Assembly (NCBI GenBank): GCA_024277955.1
Contig: JAJRUE010000262.1
Coordinates: forward strand, 1 to 6,063
Direction of reading: 5' to 3'
Source of the DNA: Alphaproteobacteria bacterium
Lineage (GTDB): Bacteria > Pseudomonadota > Alphaproteobacteria > Rhodobacterales > Rhodobacteraceae
DNA length: 6,063 nucleotides
A program made the translations under genes and the position numbers. Below the pieces are notes generated by a model, which saw only the letters and a program-made list of their open reading frames with translations, made no database searches and was not told the origin of the DNA. Positions 1-4,909 of the stretch are shown one piece after another (position 1 is the first letter of the stretch; each line of letters begins with the position of its first letter).

Positions 1-1
1 G

Positions 2-331
2 ATTTCGCTGGAAACCCCGATCGGGGATGAGGAAGATTCGCAGCTCGGCGATTTCATCGAGGACAAGAACGCGGTCCTGCCGCTGGATTCTGCGATCCAG
101 GAAAACCTCAAGGAAACCACGACCCGGGTGCTGGCGAGCCTGACCCCGCGCGAGGAACGGGTGCTGCGGATGCGGTTTGGCATCGGCATGAACACGGATC
201 ATACGCTTGAGGAAGTGGGCCAGCAGTTTTCGGTGACCCGCGAGCGCATCCGGCAGATCGAGGCCAAGGCGTTGCGCAAGCTGAAGCATCCGAGCCGGTC
301 GCGGAAGTTGCGGTCGTTCCTGGATCAGTGA
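2..331 (+). CDS. rpoD: RNA polymerase primary sigma factor RpoD (sigma-70), C-terminal part
   Basis: Partial gene: the first codons lie outside the window, and 109 codons plus TGA are visible. RpoD directs core RNA polymerase to housekeeping promoters. The visible part begins in the ISLETPIGDEEDSQLGDFIED stretch just before region 4, typical of primary sigma factors. Region 4.1 follows (TPREERVLRMRFGIG, residues 49-63 of the fragment), then the region 4.2 helix-turn-helix that reads the -35 element (TLEEVGQQFSVTRERIRQIE, residues 68-87) and the usual basic tail ending SFLDQ. No internal ATG is the real start; the reading frame is open from base 2. There is no terminator hairpin after the stop, and the next gene starts one base later, so transcription probably continues into it. 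The primary rather than alternative sigma assignment is secure from the near-invariant region 4 sequence and its preceding segment. Confidence 0.97.
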   Translation: MSLETPIGDEEDSQLGDFIEDKNAVLPLDSAIQENLKETTTRVLASLTPREERVLRMRFGIGMNTDHTLEEVGQQFSVTRERIRQIEAKALRKLKHPSRSRKLRSFLDQ

Positions 332-332
332 G

Positions 333-1037
333 GTGCAGGACCGTTACGTCGGCGACGTTGGGGATTTTGCGAAATACTCACTGCTGAATTGCCTCAGTGA
401 AGGGCAACGCCTTGGCGTGGCGTGGTATCTCTACCCTGATGAAGGGCACAACGCCGATGGGATGCACATCAGGTATCTCGATGATCCGGCCGTTTGGCGC
501 GCGCGCGACCCGTCTATCTACTACTCACTGAAGGGGATTGTCAGTTCCGGTGAAAGAAGCGTTCGCGATGTCGAATTGTCAGGCTGCCTGAATGCCAGAA
601 CCTTTGCAGGAGAACCGTTGTCTTGCGAAGAAAGCTCCTATCGCGCGCGTCAGGATTGGCGCGAGGCATGGTTTCACCGTGTGCTGGGGCGTTTGGAAAA
701 CTGCAATATCGTCTTTGCCGATCCGGACAACGGGCTTTGTCGGGATGAGGACTTTCGGCCAGGTACCCGCGAGATGTGGAAACGCATTCCCTGTTCCGAG
801 GTCGCAAAACTCGCCGACGGGCGCACAGCAGTCATTTACCATCACAATACACGCCGGAAGGGCGGCCATTTGGAAGAAATCAAGGACTGGAAGGAGGCGA
901 TTGGAGCCTCTTTTGCGGTGCGCGTTCGCCATTTCTCTGTGCGCACTTTTTTCGTGATTAACCCAATGGAAGGGGCTCTAGCGCGGGCCAAAGACTGGTG
1001 CAAGCGTTTTAGCGACAAAGTCGAATTGATCAAGTGA
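333..1037 (+). CDS. Conserved-looking protein of unknown function, GTG start, directly behind rpoD
   Basis: Function not recognised. The 234-residue soluble protein has no signal peptide or membrane segment. Striking segments are an N-terminal RYVGDVGDFAKYSLL (4-18), an aromatic stretch GVAWYLYPDEGHN (28-40), IVFADPDNGL (126-135) with D130-P-D-N-G134, and VIYHHNTRR (167-175). I recall proteins of this layout as widespread hypotheticals but cannot name a family. The hydrophobic strand ending in ADPDNG, after an N-terminal GDxGDFxKYxLL, loosely recalls Rossmann methyltransferases of the RlmJ/TcmP type; this is speculation, since no glycine-rich SAM loop is obvious. The GTG start is chosen because it gives MQDRYVGDVGDF; the next in-frame ATG (residue 44) would lose the motif. 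It begins one base after the rpoD stop with only a weak GGAT upstream, suggesting cotranscription and reinitiation. Two sampled 60-base lines are 53% GC against about 80% in ribD, suggesting horizontal acquisition. Confidence 0.85.
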   Translation: MQDRYVGDVGDFAKYSLLNCLSEGQRLGVAWYLYPDEGHNADGMHIRYLDDPAVWRARDPSIYYSLKGIVSSGERSVRDVELSGCLNARTFAGEPLSCEESSYRARQDWREAWFHRVLGRLENCNIVFADPDNGLCRDEDFRPGTREMWKRIPCSEVAKLADGRTAVIYHHNTRRKGGHLEEIKDWKEAIGASFAVRVRHFSVRTFFVINPMEGALARAKDWCKRFSDKVELIK

Positions 1038-1043
1038 ATACCC

Positions 1044-1066
1044 GTAGGGTGGGCATTCTGCCCACC
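1044..1066 (+). repeat. REP-type palindrome, copy 1
   Basis: A GTAG tetranucleotide (1044-1047) is followed by a perfect 8-bp stem, GGTGGGCA (1048-1055) and TGCCCACC (1059-1066), with a TTC loop. A 5' GTAG next to a GC-rich hairpin is the layout known for REP elements mobilised by RAYT transposases (TnpA-REP, Y1 family). The copy starts seven bases after the stop of the unknown gene. No T-run follows, so termination is not implied. Confidence 0.75.
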
Positions 1067-1168
1067 ACACATCGGCACCACCCATGCGAAAGCAGTAAAG
1101 CCGCACACCCGGCCATCCGGGGCGCGAACCTGTGTTGTGCGTAGGATCACCGGCCTGCTTGGCAAACC

Positions 1169-1191
1169 GCAGGGTGGGCATTCTTGCCCAC
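1169..1191 (+). repeat. REP-type palindrome, copy 2
   Basis: Same orientation as copy 1. GCAG (1169-1172) replaces GTAG. The body GGTGGGCATTCTTGCCCAC differs from copy 1 by one extra loop T and lacks the final C, leaving a 7-bp stem, GTGGGCA (1174-1180) with TGCCCAC (1185-1191), around a TTCT loop. It is the left half of an inverted pair with copy 3. Confidence 0.75.
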
Positions 1192-1214
1192 TACTGCCCG
1201 GGCGGCGGCGTGAC

Positions 1215-1238
1215 GGTGGGCAGGGCGGCCCACCCTGC
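1215..1238 (-). repeat. REP-type palindrome, copy 3 (inverted)
   Basis: On the minus strand it reads GCAG followed by GGTGGGC, a CGCCCT loop and GCCCACC; that is a 7-bp stem between 1215-1221 and 1228-1234. It is the inverted partner of copy 2: the 13 bases at 1228-1240 are the exact reverse complement of 1167-1179. Confidence 0.72.
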
Positions 1239-1309
1239 GGCCCCGCCTCCCTCGAAACAGCCCGCGTCAACCGCTTGCTTCCGTCCCCGACCTGGCGCAA
1301 CATCGCCCC

Positions 1310-1717
1310 ATGCACACCACCTTCACCATCCCCACCAACGGCCCCGGCCTCTACGAATTCACCCGCCAGGTGGCCGACTGGGTCACCGGCGACGGCTTGC
1401 TCACGCTCTTTGTCCAGCACACCTCCGCCAGTCTGCTGATCCAGGAAAACGCCGATCCTGACGTGCAGACCGACCTGCGCAATTTCTTTCACCGCCTGGT
1501 GCCGCCCTCGACCGACCCGTCCATGGCCTTCCTGACCCACACCTACGAGGGCCCCGACGACATGCCGGCCCATATCAAGGCGTCGATGCTGCCAGTCAGC
1601 TTGTCAATTCCCGTCATTTCCGGCCGCCTGGCGTTTGGAACATGGCAGGGAATTTACCTTTTCGAACATCGCACCCGCGCGCACCGGCGAAACGTGGTCG
1701 CCCGGATCACCGGCTAG
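1310..1717 (+). CDS. yjbQ: YjbQ/UPF0047 family protein
   Basis: This 135-residue protein matches the usual length of the YjbQ (UPF0047) family, a small soluble trimeric fold. E. coli YjbQ has been reported to have weak thiamine-phosphate synthase activity when overproduced, and databases sometimes call members secondary thiamine-phosphate synthase; the true role is unsettled. Family signatures are all present: HTSASLLIQENAD (37-49), HTYEGPDDMPAHIK (77-90) with the conserved histidines H77 and H88 and acidic D83-D84, and GTWQGIYLFEHR (110-121). Histidines of these motifs cluster at the putative metal or active site in known structures. The ATG at 1310 gives a full-length family N-terminus, although no good Shine-Dalgarno sequence precedes it. 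Its stop overlaps the stop of convergent mntH within a shared CTAG. No thiamine gene lies nearby, so context does not help with function. Confidence 0.93.
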   Translation: MHTTFTIPTNGPGLYEFTRQVADWVTGDGLLTLFVQHTSASLLIQENADPDVQTDLRNFFHRLVPPSTDPSMAFLTHTYEGPDDMPAHIKASMLPVSLSIPVISGRLAFGTWQGIYLFEHRTRAHRRNVVARITG

Positions 1718-3048
1718 ATGTTCACCGCCCCGGTCGCCACGTCATAGATCAGCTTCAGATTCAGCGTGACGATCACCACCGTGATCACCCAGGCCGACAC
1801 CGTCAGCCAGCGTGGCGCCGGCAGCCCGTTCATCTTGGCCCGGTTGGCGGTGAAAAGCACCAGCGGCACCATCGCGAACGGCAGTTGCAGCGACAGCATC
1901 ACCTGGCTCAGCACCAGCAGCCGCGCGGTGCCGCTTTCGCCATACAGCACCGTGACCACCGCCGCCGGCACGATCGCCAGCCCGCGCGTGATCAGCCGCC
2001 GCTTCCACGCCGCCATGCGGAAATTGATGAAGCCTTCCATCACGATCTGGCCGCTCAGCGTCGCCGTGACCGTCGAATTCAGCCCCGAAGCCAGCAGCGC
2101 CACCGCGAAAACCGTTGCCGCCAGCGGCGCCCCCAGCAGCGGGCCCAGCAGCTGGAACGCATCCTGGATCTCGGCCACATCGGTGCGCCCGGCCTTGTAG
2201 AAGGTGGCCGCCGCCAGGATCAGGATCGACGCGTTGATGAACAGCGCGAACATCAGCGCCACCGTGCTGTCGATGGTCGCCATGCGGATCGCGTCGCGTT
2301 TTTCGGCCCGGCTGGGACCGATCGCCCGGGTCTGCACGATCGAGCTGTGCAGATACAGGTTGTGCGGCATCACCGTGGCGCCGATGATCCCCAGTGCCAG
2401 ATACAGCATCGCCGGCGACCTCGCGATTTCGGTCTGCGGGATGAAGCCGCGCAGGATCTCGCCAAGATCGGGCTGGGCATAGGCCATCTCGATGGCGAAG
2501 CTCACGAAAATCACCAGCGTCAGCGCGATTACCACGCTTTCCAGCACCCGGAACCCCTTGTTTTGCAACCACAAGATCAGGAAAACATCCAGCGCGGTCA
2601 GGACAACCCCGATTTCCAGCGGGATGCCGAAAAGCAGGTTCAGCCCGATCGCGGTGCCGATCACCTCGGCCAGGTCGGTGGCGACGATGGCGCCCTCGGC
2701 CAGGATCCACAGCACGAAGGCAACGGGCCGCGAAAACGCATCGCGCGTCGCCTGCGCCAGGTCGCGCCCCGAGGCGATCCCCAGCCGCAGCGCCAGCGCC
2801 TGCAGCAGGATCGCCATGATGTTGGACAGCAGCGCCACCGACAACAGCAGGTAGCCAAAGGCCGACCCGCCCGCCAGCGATGTCGCCCAGTTGCCGGGGT
2901 CCATGTAGCCCACCGCCACCAGGTATCCGGGCCCGAAAAACGACAGGAACCGGCGAGCGAACCGTCCCGGGTGGACCGCGACGCTGGCATTGGATTCCGG
3001 CAGGGACGGTGCCGCGGCCTCGTGCCGCCAGGGGCTGTCAGATGCCAT
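1714..3048 (-). CDS. mntH: Nramp-family divalent metal (Mn2+/Fe2+) proton symporter MntH
   Basis: Inner-membrane Nramp transporter importing Mn2+ (and Fe2+) with protons. From the ATG at 3048 it is 444 residues. The first 33 or so are hydrophilic, followed by about 11 hydrophobic segments, the usual Nramp topology. The two broken helices that bind metal are intact: DPGNW (50-54) in TM1 and MPHN (227-230) in TM6, preceded by A224. Other family hallmarks are DLAEVIG (125-131), SGQIVMEGF (332-340) and SQVMLSLQLPFA (381-392). The frame is open to an ATG at 3141, but that start would put the predicted -10, the transcription start and the regulatory palindrome inside the coding region, so MASDSPW at 3048 is preferred; its Shine-Dalgarno is weak. 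Likely regulation is repression by a Fur-family metal sensor (Mur). Mn preference rather than Fe is inferred from the family and the operator. Confidence 0.93.
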   Translation of the reverse strand: MASDSPWRHEAAAPSLPESNASVAVHPGRFARRFLSFFGPGYLVAVGYMDPGNWATSLAGGSAFGYLLLSVALLSNIMAILLQALALRLGIASGRDLAQATRDAFSRPVAFVLWILAEGAIVATDLAEVIGTAIGLNLLFGIPLEIGVVLTALDVFLILWLQNKGFRVLESVVIALTLVIFVSFAIEMAYAQPDLGEILRGFIPQTEIARSPAMLYLALGIIGATVMPHNLYLHSSIVQTRAIGPSRAEKRDAIRMATIDSTVALMFALFINASILILAAATFYKAGRTDVAEIQDAFQLLGPLLGAPLAATVFAVALLASGLNSTVTATLSGQIVMEGFINFRMAAWKRRLITRGLAIVPAAVVTVLYGESGTARLLVLSQVMLSLQLPFAMVPLVLFTANRAKMNGLPAPRWLTVSAWVITVVIVTLNLKLIYDVATGAVNI

Positions 3049-3065
3049 TGCCAAGGTCGCTTTCC

Positions 3066-3090
3066 GCAATTGAGAACTATTCGCATTTGC
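3066..3090. promoter_or_regulatory. Fur/Mur-like operator of mntH
   Basis: A 25-bp imperfect palindrome with outer arms GCAAT and TTTGC around TGAGAACTATTCGCA (3071-3085); 9 of 12 base pairs are symmetric. The core resembles Fur-family boxes (TGAGAAT-N-ATTCGCA type). In alphaproteobacteria a Fur homologue often acts as the manganese regulator Mur and controls mntH or sitABCD. The site abuts the -10 hexamer and covers the predicted transcription start, where a bound repressor would block transcription under Mn or Fe sufficiency. The palindrome and position are seen; the regulator is inferred. Confidence 0.65.
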
Positions 3091-3117
3091 ATTATATCCC
3101 CAAAGCGCGCCCGTCAA
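3091..3117 (-). promoter_or_regulatory. Candidate sigma-70 promoter of mntH
   Basis: On the minus strand a perfect TATAAT (3091-3096) lies 15 bases downstream of TTGACG (3112-3117). The spacer is shorter than the optimal 17, but both hexamers are close to consensus in an otherwise GC-rich region. Transcription would start near 3084, giving a leader of about 35 bases before the ATG at 3048. The AT-rich island 3061-3097 is unusual for this window and fits a promoter. Confidence 0.55.
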
Positions 3118-3150
3118 GACGCACAGCATCTTGCGGCCCAATTTCCCCCC

Positions 3151-3179
3151 TACACAAGCGATCGCGGAGGCCCTATAGT
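3151..3179 (+). promoter_or_regulatory. Candidate promoter of nrdR-ribD
   Basis: TACACA (3151-3156) and TATAGT (3174-3179) are separated by 17 bases, the optimal spacing. Four of six -35 bases and five of six -10 bases match sigma-70 consensus. The start would fall near 3186, within the DnaA-box sequence, leaving a leader of about 47 bases. No clear NrdR box pair is visible, so autoregulation by NrdR is not supported here. Confidence 0.45.
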
Positions 3180-3182
3180 GCC

Positions 3183-3191
3183 TGTGGATAA
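3183..3191 (-). promoter_or_regulatory. Perfect DnaA-box 9-mer in the nrdR leader
   Basis: TGTGGATAA is the exact reverse complement of the strongest DnaA box, TTATCCACA. A weaker copy, TGGGGATCA (3193-3201, 7 of 9), follows in the same orientation ten bases on. The box overlaps the predicted nrdR transcription start. DnaA is known to bind ribonucleotide-reductase promoters in other bacteria, so control of the reductase regulator by DnaA is plausible. One perfect 9-mer can also occur by chance. Confidence 0.45.
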
Positions 3192-3220
3192 GTGGGGATC
3201 AACGCCCAGAGGCAAAGATT

Positions 3221-3226
3221 AGGGGA
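3221..3226 (+). promoter_or_regulatory. Ribosome binding site of nrdR
   Basis: AGGGGA, six bases before the ATG at 3233. It supports this start, which also places the first zinc cysteine at residue 3 as in the family. Confidence 0.6.
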
Positions 3227-3232
3227 TCGGCG

Positions 3233-3697
3233 ATGCGTTGTCCGTTTTGCGGAAATATTGACACCCAGGTCAAGGACAGCCGTCCGGCCGAAGACCACGT
3301 GGCCATCCGCCGCCGCCGGCTGTGCCCGGCCTGCGCGGGGCGCTTCACCACCTACGAACGGGTGCAGCTGCGCGATCTGGTGGTGATCAAGTCGAACGGC
3401 CGCCGCGAAGACTTCGACCGCGACAAGCTGGCGCGCTCGATCCGCATCGCCCTGCAAAAGCGCCCGATCGAACCGGATCGCGTCGAACAGATGATCTCGG
3501 GCGTGGTGCGCCGGCTCGAATCGCTGGGCGACATCGACATCGACAGCAAGGTGATCGGCGAAATCGTCATGGAAAGCCTGGCCCGGATCGACACCGTGGC
3601 CTATGTGCGTTTTGCCAGCGTTTACAAGAACTTCCAGGCGGCGGACGATTTCGACAAGTTCGTTTCCGAACTGCGCCCGCCCGCCGAACAGGAGTGA
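3233..3697 (+). CDS. nrdR: Transcriptional repressor NrdR of ribonucleotide reductase genes
   Basis: NrdR senses ATP/dATP and represses ribonucleotide reductase operons by binding NrdR-box pairs. The 154-residue protein has the normal family length and layout. An N-terminal zinc ribbon uses C3, C6, C31 and C34 (MRCPFCG, RRRRLCPAC), followed by FTTYERVQL. The ATP-cone starts near VIKSNGRREDFDRDKLARSI (51-70) and runs to VAYVRFASVYKNF (122-134). The common CPxCGxRF reads CPACAGRF here, a small deviation that keeps all four cysteines. The ATG at 3233 is preceded by AGGGGA (3221-3226) at good spacing. Its stop overlaps the ribD start by four bases. An nrdR-ribD pairing is common in proteobacteria. 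A perfect DnaA box lies at its predicted promoter. No nrd genes are in the window, so the targets are elsewhere. Confidence 0.96.
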   Translation: MRCPFCGNIDTQVKDSRPAEDHVAIRRRRLCPACAGRFTTYERVQLRDLVVIKSNGRREDFDRDKLARSIRIALQKRPIEPDRVEQMISGVVRRLESLGDIDIDSKVIGEIVMESLARIDTVAYVRFASVYKNFQAADDFDKFVSELRPPAEQE

Positions 3698-4788
3698 GCG
3701 ACACCGACATCCGCTACATGCGCCTGGCGCTTTCGCTGGGCGCGCGCGGGCTTGGCCGGACCTGGCCGAACCCCGCCGTGGGCTGTGTGATCGTCAAGGG
3801 CGGGCGCATCGTCGGGCGCGGCTGGACGGCGGATGGCGGCCGGCCGCACGCCGAAACCCGCGCGCTGGGTCAGGCCGGGGCGCAGGCGCGCGGCGCCACC
3901 GCCTATGTCACGCTCGAACCCTGCGCCCACCACGGCCAGACCCCGCCCTGCGCCGACGCGCTGGCCGCCGCCAGGGTGGCGCGGGTGGTGGTGGCGCTGG
4001 GCGACCCGGACCCGCGGGTATCGGGGCAGGGGATCGCGCGGCTGCGCGCCGCCGGCATCGAGGTGGTCGAGGGCGTGCTGGAACCCGAGGCCCGCGCAGC
4101 CCATGCCGGCTTTGTCGCGCGCCTCACCCGGTCCCGGCCGCTTGTGACGCTGAAACTGGCGGCCAGCCTCGATGGCCGGATCGCCACCGCCACGGGCGCC
4201 AGCAAGTGGATCACCGGCGCGCAGGCCCGGCGCGAAGTGCACGCCATGCGCGCCCGCCACGACGCGGTGATGGTGGGCGGCGGCACCGCGCGCGCCGACG
4301 ACCCGTCGCTGACGGTGCGCGACCTGGGGATCGCGCGCCAGCCGGTGCGCATCGTCTGGTCGCGCCAGCTCGACCTGCCGCTGCACGGAAAACTGGCGGC
4401 CACCGCCCGCGACATCCCGCTGTGGATCGTGCATGGCGAAACCGCCGACGCCAACCTCACCGCCGCCTGGACCGGCCTGGGCGCCAAGCTTCTGCCCTGT
4501 CCCGCCGGCCCGGACCGCCGGATCGATCCCGCCGCGGCGCTGGCAAGCCTCGCCGCGGAGGGGCTGACGCGGATCTTCTGCGAAGGCGGCGGCAGCCTGG
4601 CCGCCTCGCTGCTTGGCGCCGGCCTGGTCGATGAACTGGCCCTGTTCAACGCCGGCCTGCTGATCGGCGCCGAAGGCCACCCGATGGTTGCCGCCCTGGG
4701 TCTCGAACGGCTCGACGACGCGCGCCGCTGGCGCCTGGTCGAAACCCGCGCGCTCGGCCCCGACACCCTGTCGCGCTGGCAGGCCTGA
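3694..4788 (+). CDS. ribD: Bifunctional riboflavin biosynthesis protein RibD (deaminase/reductase)
   Basis: RibD carries out two successive cytosolic steps of riboflavin synthesis: deamination of the pyrimidine formed from GTP, then NADPH-dependent reduction of its ribose side chain. The 364 residues match the family length. The deaminase domain (about 1-145) has the zinc site H52-A-E54, with E54 catalytic, PCAHHGQTPPC supplying C77 and C86, and the TWPNPAVGCVIV entry motif (23-34). The reductase domain (about 148-364) has KLAASLDGRIAT (154-165), KWITG (171-175), MVGGGTARADDPSLTVR (193-209) and CEGGGSLAASLL (296-307). The frame is open upstream inside nrdR, but the GTG at 3694 gives the usual N-terminus; its GTG overlaps the nrdR TGA (GTGA), with AGGA immediately before it, so coupled translation is likely. 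ribE does not follow; the next gene is convergent, so the usual rib run is interrupted here. No FMN riboswitch is visible. Confidence 0.96.
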   Translation: MSDTDIRYMRLALSLGARGLGRTWPNPAVGCVIVKGGRIVGRGWTADGGRPHAETRALGQAGAQARGATAYVTLEPCAHHGQTPPCADALAAARVARVVVALGDPDPRVSGQGIARLRAAGIEVVEGVLEPEARAAHAGFVARLTRSRPLVTLKLAASLDGRIATATGASKWITGAQARREVHAMRARHDAVMVGGGTARADDPSLTVRDLGIARQPVRIVWSRQLDLPLHGKLAATARDIPLWIVHGETADANLTAAWTGLGAKLLPCPAGPDRRIDPAAALASLAAEGLTRIFCEGGGSLAASLLGAGLVDELALFNAGLLIGAEGHPMVAALGLERLDDARRWRLVETRALGPDTLSRWQA

Positions 4789-4794
4789 GCCCGC

Positions 4795-4827
4795 CTTCTT
4801 CTGTCCGAAAATATCCCCGCCGGAGGC
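4795..4827. repeat. Rhodobacterales-type 3' intergenic motif
   Basis: Seven bases after the ribD stop: CTTCTTCTGTCCGAAAATAT (4795-4814) followed by CCCCGCCGGAGGC (4815-4827). From memory, close relatives of this pyrimidine-rich run plus GAAAATATCCC plus CCGCCGGAGGC recur behind genes in many Rhodobacterales genomes. It has only a very short stem (GCC-TCC-GGC on the minus strand), so a terminator role is not obvious. The recurrence claim is recollection, not something this window shows. Confidence 0.4.
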
Positions 4828-4864
4828 ACCGCGACCGCGCAAGCGGGCGCAATACCTAAATCGT

Positions 4865-4882
4865 CGCGCCCGTCAGGGCGCG
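4865..4882. terminator. Hairpin between convergent ribD and kpsC, possible terminator
   Basis: A perfect 7-bp stem, CGCGCCC (4865-4871) with GGGCGCG (4876-4882), around the loop GTCA. On the minus strand, as the end of the kpsC transcript, it is followed by ACGATTTAGGTATT, moderately T-rich; on the plus strand no T-run follows. It lies 27 bases past the kpsC stop. A terminator for the minus-strand gene is more plausible than one for ribD. Confidence 0.4.
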
Positions 4883-4909
4883 CCCGCCTGGCAACGGGTC
4901 AGCCCCGCA

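Larger units (their letters stand above)
1167..1240. repeat. BIME-like pair of two inverted REP copies
   Basis: A 74-bp unit bounded by a perfect 13-bp inverted repeat (CCGCAGGGTGGGC at 1167-1179, GCCCACCCTGCGG at 1228-1240). Each arm contains its own hairpin, and the spacer carries GCCCGGGC. Two facing REPs separated by a short linker are the classical BIME arrangement. Such units can fold in mRNA and affect 3' end stability; here the unit lies 70 bp upstream of yjbQ and 130 bp downstream of the unknown gene. Functional consequences are inference. Confidence 0.65.
1038..1309. other. Gene-free 272-bp stretch carrying REP-type repeats
   Basis: No credible coding sequence lies here; the open frames that cross it are GC-rich shadows without recognisable protein features. 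It holds three REP-like palindromes (annotated separately), a small CCCGG-CCAT-CCGGG hairpin (1108-1121) and a GCCCGGGC palindrome (1196-1203) in the middle of the inverted REP pair. A promoter for the downstream yjbQ gene must lie here or further upstream, but I see no convincing -35/-10 pair. No T-run follows any of the hairpins, so none is a classical intrinsic terminator. Confidence 0.7.

Noticed and set aside
1048..1066. Hairpin after the unknown gene as an intrinsic terminator
   Set aside because: The stem is strong but followed by ACACATCGG with no T-run, and it recurs as part of a repeat family, so REP element is the better call.
842..1573. 243-codon open frame on the minus strand covering the gap and two genes
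   Set aside because: It runs antisense to both the unknown gene and yjbQ and across the REP repeats, and shows no family signature.
3049..3141. Longer mntH starting at the ATG at 3141
   Set aside because: It would place the TATAAT, the predicted start and the Fur/Mur palindrome inside the coding region, and the added residues are not typical of Nramp N-termini.
1642..3222. 526-codon open frame on the plus strand opposite mntH
   Set aside because: Its translation is dominated by Arg, Gln, His and Pro with no recognisable motif, as expected for the antisense of a GC-rich gene. The minus-strand frame encodes a full Nramp transporter.
3322..3693. ribD starting at an upstream in-frame ATG inside nrdR
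   Set aside because: It would overlap most of nrdR with Arg-rich out-of-frame sequence; the GTG at 3694 gives the standard RibD N-terminus.
3622..4842. 406-codon open frame on the minus strand opposite ribD
   Set aside because: Gly/Ala/Arg-rich antisense shadow with no family features; ribD on the plus strand has all its catalytic motifs.
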